From: REEB95 sp035934995
GTDB lineage: Bacteria > Pseudomonadota > Alphaproteobacteria > ATCC43930 > CGMCC-115725
Direction: 5' to 3'
Length of the DNA: 64,000 bases
Assembly (NCBI GenBank): GCA_035934995.1
Contig: DASYXI010000007.1
Span: 62,001 to 126,000 of the forward strand
Shown here: positions 61,878 to 64,000 of the stretch, one piece after another
Position numbering within the stretch: position 1 is the stretch's first letter
Layout: every line of letters begins with the position of its first letter
The notes under the pieces: model-generated
Databases searched by the model: none
The model's input: the letters and a program-made list of their open reading frames with translations, nothing else
What the model was told of the DNA's origin: nothing
Translations under genes and position numbers: made by a program

Positions 61878-63795
61878 ATGACGAACGTGAATTCGGCTGA
61901 TCTCGTCGGCGCCGGCCAAGAAGCATTGCGGCAAGGCCGCTTCGCCGACGCGGAGCATTGGCTCGGCCTGGCGCTGCAAACCGCGCCGGCCAGCGCGGAA
62001 CTGATGTTCCTTTACGGCACGGCGCTGGCGCAAACCGGCAAGCGTAACGAGGCGATCCGCCTCCTCACCGGCGCGCTCAGCGCCGCGCCCAACGACGCGG
62101 CGATCATCAACAATCTCGCCACCGTGCTCCGCCAAAGCGGTCGTCTCGACGAAGCCGAGCGCCATCTCCGCCGCGGCCTCGCGCTCCATCCCAAATCGCC
62201 CGACTTGCTCGCCAGCACCGGTCAGGTGTTGCGCGCGCAGCAACGTCTCGATCAAGCCACCGAATGCGCCAGCCTCGCCCTCGTCCTTGCGCCGGATCAC
62301 GTCGAGGCCCTGGTGCTCGCCGGCTTAGTCCTGCGCGATGCCGGAAAAGCCGCCGAGGCCGTCGCCTATTTCGAGCGCGCAACCGCGACCAAGCCCGATC
62401 ATGCCGCGCTGCACGTGGCGCTGGCGGAATCGCTTCTCGCCGCCGGCCGGCTCGCCGAAGGCGCCGCTGAATACGAATGGCGTTGGCGGCAAACGCCCAT
62501 GCCAGAATGGCCCGTGCCGTTGTGGGACGGTCGTGCGCTGGGCGAGGACCGCGCGTTGCTGCTGTGGAGCGACGGCGGTGCCAGCGAGACATTGCGCCTC
62601 GTCCGTCTCGCCGACGCGCTGCATGCATTCGTTGGACGCGTCATTGTCGCGGCGCCGGCCGAATTGCGCTGGTTGCTCGCGTCGGCGCCCGGCGTCGACG
62701 ATGTCGTCGCGCTCGGCGGCCCCTATCCGCGCTGCGATGCGCATCTGCCGATCGGCGACCTGCCACATCGCCTCGGTTTGCGCGGCGAAGCGATTCCAGC
62801 CGAGACGCCCTATGTCGCTGCCGATCCGACGCGCGCCGACGTCTATGGACCGCGGCTCGCCGGTGGCGGCTTCAAAGTGGGTCTCGCCTGGAGCGGCGAA
62901 GCTGGCGCGCGCGCCGAGCCTGGCCGAGCTCGCGCCGCTGTTCGCCATTCCCAATGTTCGCCTGTTCGCGCTCGATCCGGTCGGACCGACGGCTTCGTCG
63001 ACCGGGCTCGGCGACAGGATCGTCGATCTCTCCGCTTGTTTCACCGATGTCGCCGATGCCGCCGCGGTGATCGGCCAGCTCGATTTAGTGATCGCCGTCG
63101 ACAGCCCGATCGCGCACATTACGGGTGCGCTTGGCCGGCCCGGCTGGGTCATGCTCGGCCGCAACGCACATTGGCGCTGGCTTGCCGGCCACACCGACAG
63201 CCCGTGGTACCCGTCACTGCTGCTGTTCCACGAGAATGGCGGCGGCTGGTTCGGCGTCGCGCAGGAAGTCGCCAATTCGCTCGCGTTGTTCGCCGCCTCG
63301 GCCGAACCGGTGCCAGCGGTGGATGCGGCGCGCGCTGCCGGTTATGCGCGGTATTTCGCCGGCAACGGACTCAAGGTCGGCCTGGCGCTCGATGGCGATA
63401 CGCCGCTACTGTCGGATCTTGCGCCGGTGCTGGCGCAGCGCGGCGTGCGCTTTTATGCGCTCGACCGCCGTACTTCGATCCAGGCGGCGCGCAACACCTA
63501 TGGCGCCCAAATCGGCGACTTCGCTCTGGCGGAAAGCTCGCCGCCCGATGCCGCTGCCTTGGTAAGTCAACTCGACCTGTTGATCACGGGCGACAACCGG
63601 ACGGCAGCGACCGCCGCGGCACTCGGCATTCCGGCTTGGGTCCTGTTGCCGGCCGACGCGCCGGCGCCCCGCGCGCGCGGCGCGGCGATCTGGCTATTCC
63701 GCCGTGCCTATGGCGACGATTGGCGCAGCGTTGTCGAACAAATCGATCAGGCGCTGGCAACCGCCCTCACCCCGCCGCAAGCCCGCGCGGGCTGA
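61878..63795 (+). pseudogene. TPR protein with GT9-like domains, split by a frameshift
   Basis: Frame 1 (61878 to about 62898): six or so TPR units (for example AEHWLGLALQTAPASAELMF, AIRLLTGALSAAPNDAAIIN, AERHLRRGLALHPKSPDLLA), then a linker and FKVGLAWSG, a glycosyltransferase-9-like strand. Frame 2 (about 62895-63795) continues LARAPSLAELAPLFAIPNV, GQLDLVIAVDSPIAHITGAL and WRWLAGHTDSPWYPSLLLF, the GT9 C-terminal half, followed by a second weaker copy, LDLLITGDNRTAATAAALG. The shift near 62893-62900 is repaired by one base removed or two added. If intact the protein would have about 640 residues. Relatives are TPR-GT proteins of unknown acceptor. Could be decay or a base-call error. Confidence 0.75.
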
Positions 63796-63823
63796 CACAC
63801 CGTCACATCGCGTCCCAAATAAA

Positions 63824-63850
63824 AAAGCCGCGCGGTTCACGCGCGGCTTT
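63824..63850. terminator. Bidirectional intrinsic terminator
   Basis: Arms GCCGCGCG (63827-63834) and CGCGCGGC (63840-63847) with a 5-nt loop, extended by AAA/TTT pairs, T-tract TTTCTT on the plus side and a six-A run on the left that becomes TTTTTT on the minus strand. It terminates the TPR gene (29 bp before) and the convergent gene at the right edge. Confidence 0.85.
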
Positions 63851-63877
63851 CTTGCAGCCCTAACCAGACTATTCGTC

Positions 63878-64000
63878 TCAGTGAATACCGATCGAGAAGA
63901 ATAGATCGACCGGCGGCGCGTATTGCGGCGGCGGCGCATACACCACCGGCGGCGGTGGCCGATAGTAGCGTGGCGCATAATAATAACCGGGCGGCGGATG
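63878..64000 (-). CDS. C-terminal part of a Pro/Tyr-rich protein, truncated by window edge
   Basis: The last 40 codons of a minus-strand gene whose 5' part is beyond the right edge. Visible residues: HPPPGYYYAPRYYRPPPP, VVYAPPPQYAPPVDLFFS, IGIH and stop. The Pro/Tyr-rich tail resembles small exported or envelope-associated proteins of alphaproteobacteria that have N-terminal signal peptides, but this cannot be seen here. The reading frame is open to the edge. Confidence 0.6.
   Translation of the reverse strand, partial: HPPPGYYYAPRYYRPPPPVVYAPPPQYAPPVDLFFSIGIH

Overview
The window is a GC-rich (roughly 65% G+C by eye), gene-dense stretch of an alphaproteobacterial chromosome. The placement rests on a MucR/Ros regulator, a rhizobial-type LdtR MarR regulator, a Bpt-type aminoacyl-tRNA-protein transferase, a glyA-nrdR-rib cluster, a Rrf2-headed SUF operon, a CtrA-type box, and many acyl-CoA and branched-chain transport genes. 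The SufU-like scaffold and the CoA/acyl metabolism fit a free-living heterotroph of the Rhodospirillales/Rhizobiales grade; I cannot name a genus. I saw no rRNA, tRNA, CRISPR array, IS element or prophage.

Layout. 1-5.4 kb (minus strand): rpiB-glyA-nrdR-ribD-ribE-ribBA-ribH, an overlapping operon for one-carbon and flavin metabolism that runs off the left edge. 5.5-6.0 kb: mucR with a good sigma-70-like promoter and an upstream dyad. 6.1-10.9 kb: a five-gene branched-chain amino-acid-type ABC importer (livHMGFK). 11-16 kb: msrQ, glutaryl-CoA dehydrogenase, an LdtR-like regulator, a 3-hydroxyisobutyryl-CoA hydrolase, hemB. 16-23.7 kb: two alpha/beta hydrolases and an FtsJ-fold methyltransferase in overlapping array, a CaiB-type CoA transferase, a penicillin-acylase-family hydrolase, a DUF1330 protein and bpt. 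23.8-29 kb: a 1167-residue iron-sulfur flavoprotein resembling NfnB and NfnA fused, then a gamma-glutamyltransferase-family protein. 29-37 kb: a beta-ketoadipate-like module (carboxymuconolactone decarboxylase-like, thiolase, CoA-transferase A and B, a BKACE enzyme) split by an ECF sigma / anti-sigma / fasciclin cassette, then an intracellular PHB depolymerase. 37.2-41.7 kb: a multi-PAS kinase, a CheY-like receiver and a receiver-kinase hybrid. 41.7-49.3 kb: rrf2-sufB-C-D-S-U-T followed by a GST and an atypical SDR. 49.5-52.1 kb: a frameshifted beta-helix gene behind an AT-rich leader, facing an intact beta-helix gene. 52-59 kb: an acyl-CoA dehydrogenase, a Tat-exported beta-carbonic anhydrase and a second importer whose two ATPases are fused in one chain. 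59-64 kb: a 32-codon membrane micro-ORF, an OmpR/EnvZ-type pair, a 64-residue protein under a perfect CtrA-type box, a frameshifted TPR/GT9-like gene, and the tail of a Pro/Tyr-rich protein.

The themes fit a heterotroph feeding on amino acids, aromatics and fatty acids and storing PHB. Two amino-acid-type importers feed acyl-CoA enzymes of lysine, valine and aromatic breakdown. The SUF and flavin operons supply cofactors for the flavoproteins. I did not find a clearly new multi-gene defence or biosynthetic system. The strongest leads are the Nfn-like fusion, the fused LivG-LivF ATPase, the sigma/anti-sigma/fasciclin cassette inside the CoA-transferase locus, two putative small genes with good ribosome sites, and two genes broken by frameshifts that may be either decay or sequencing error.
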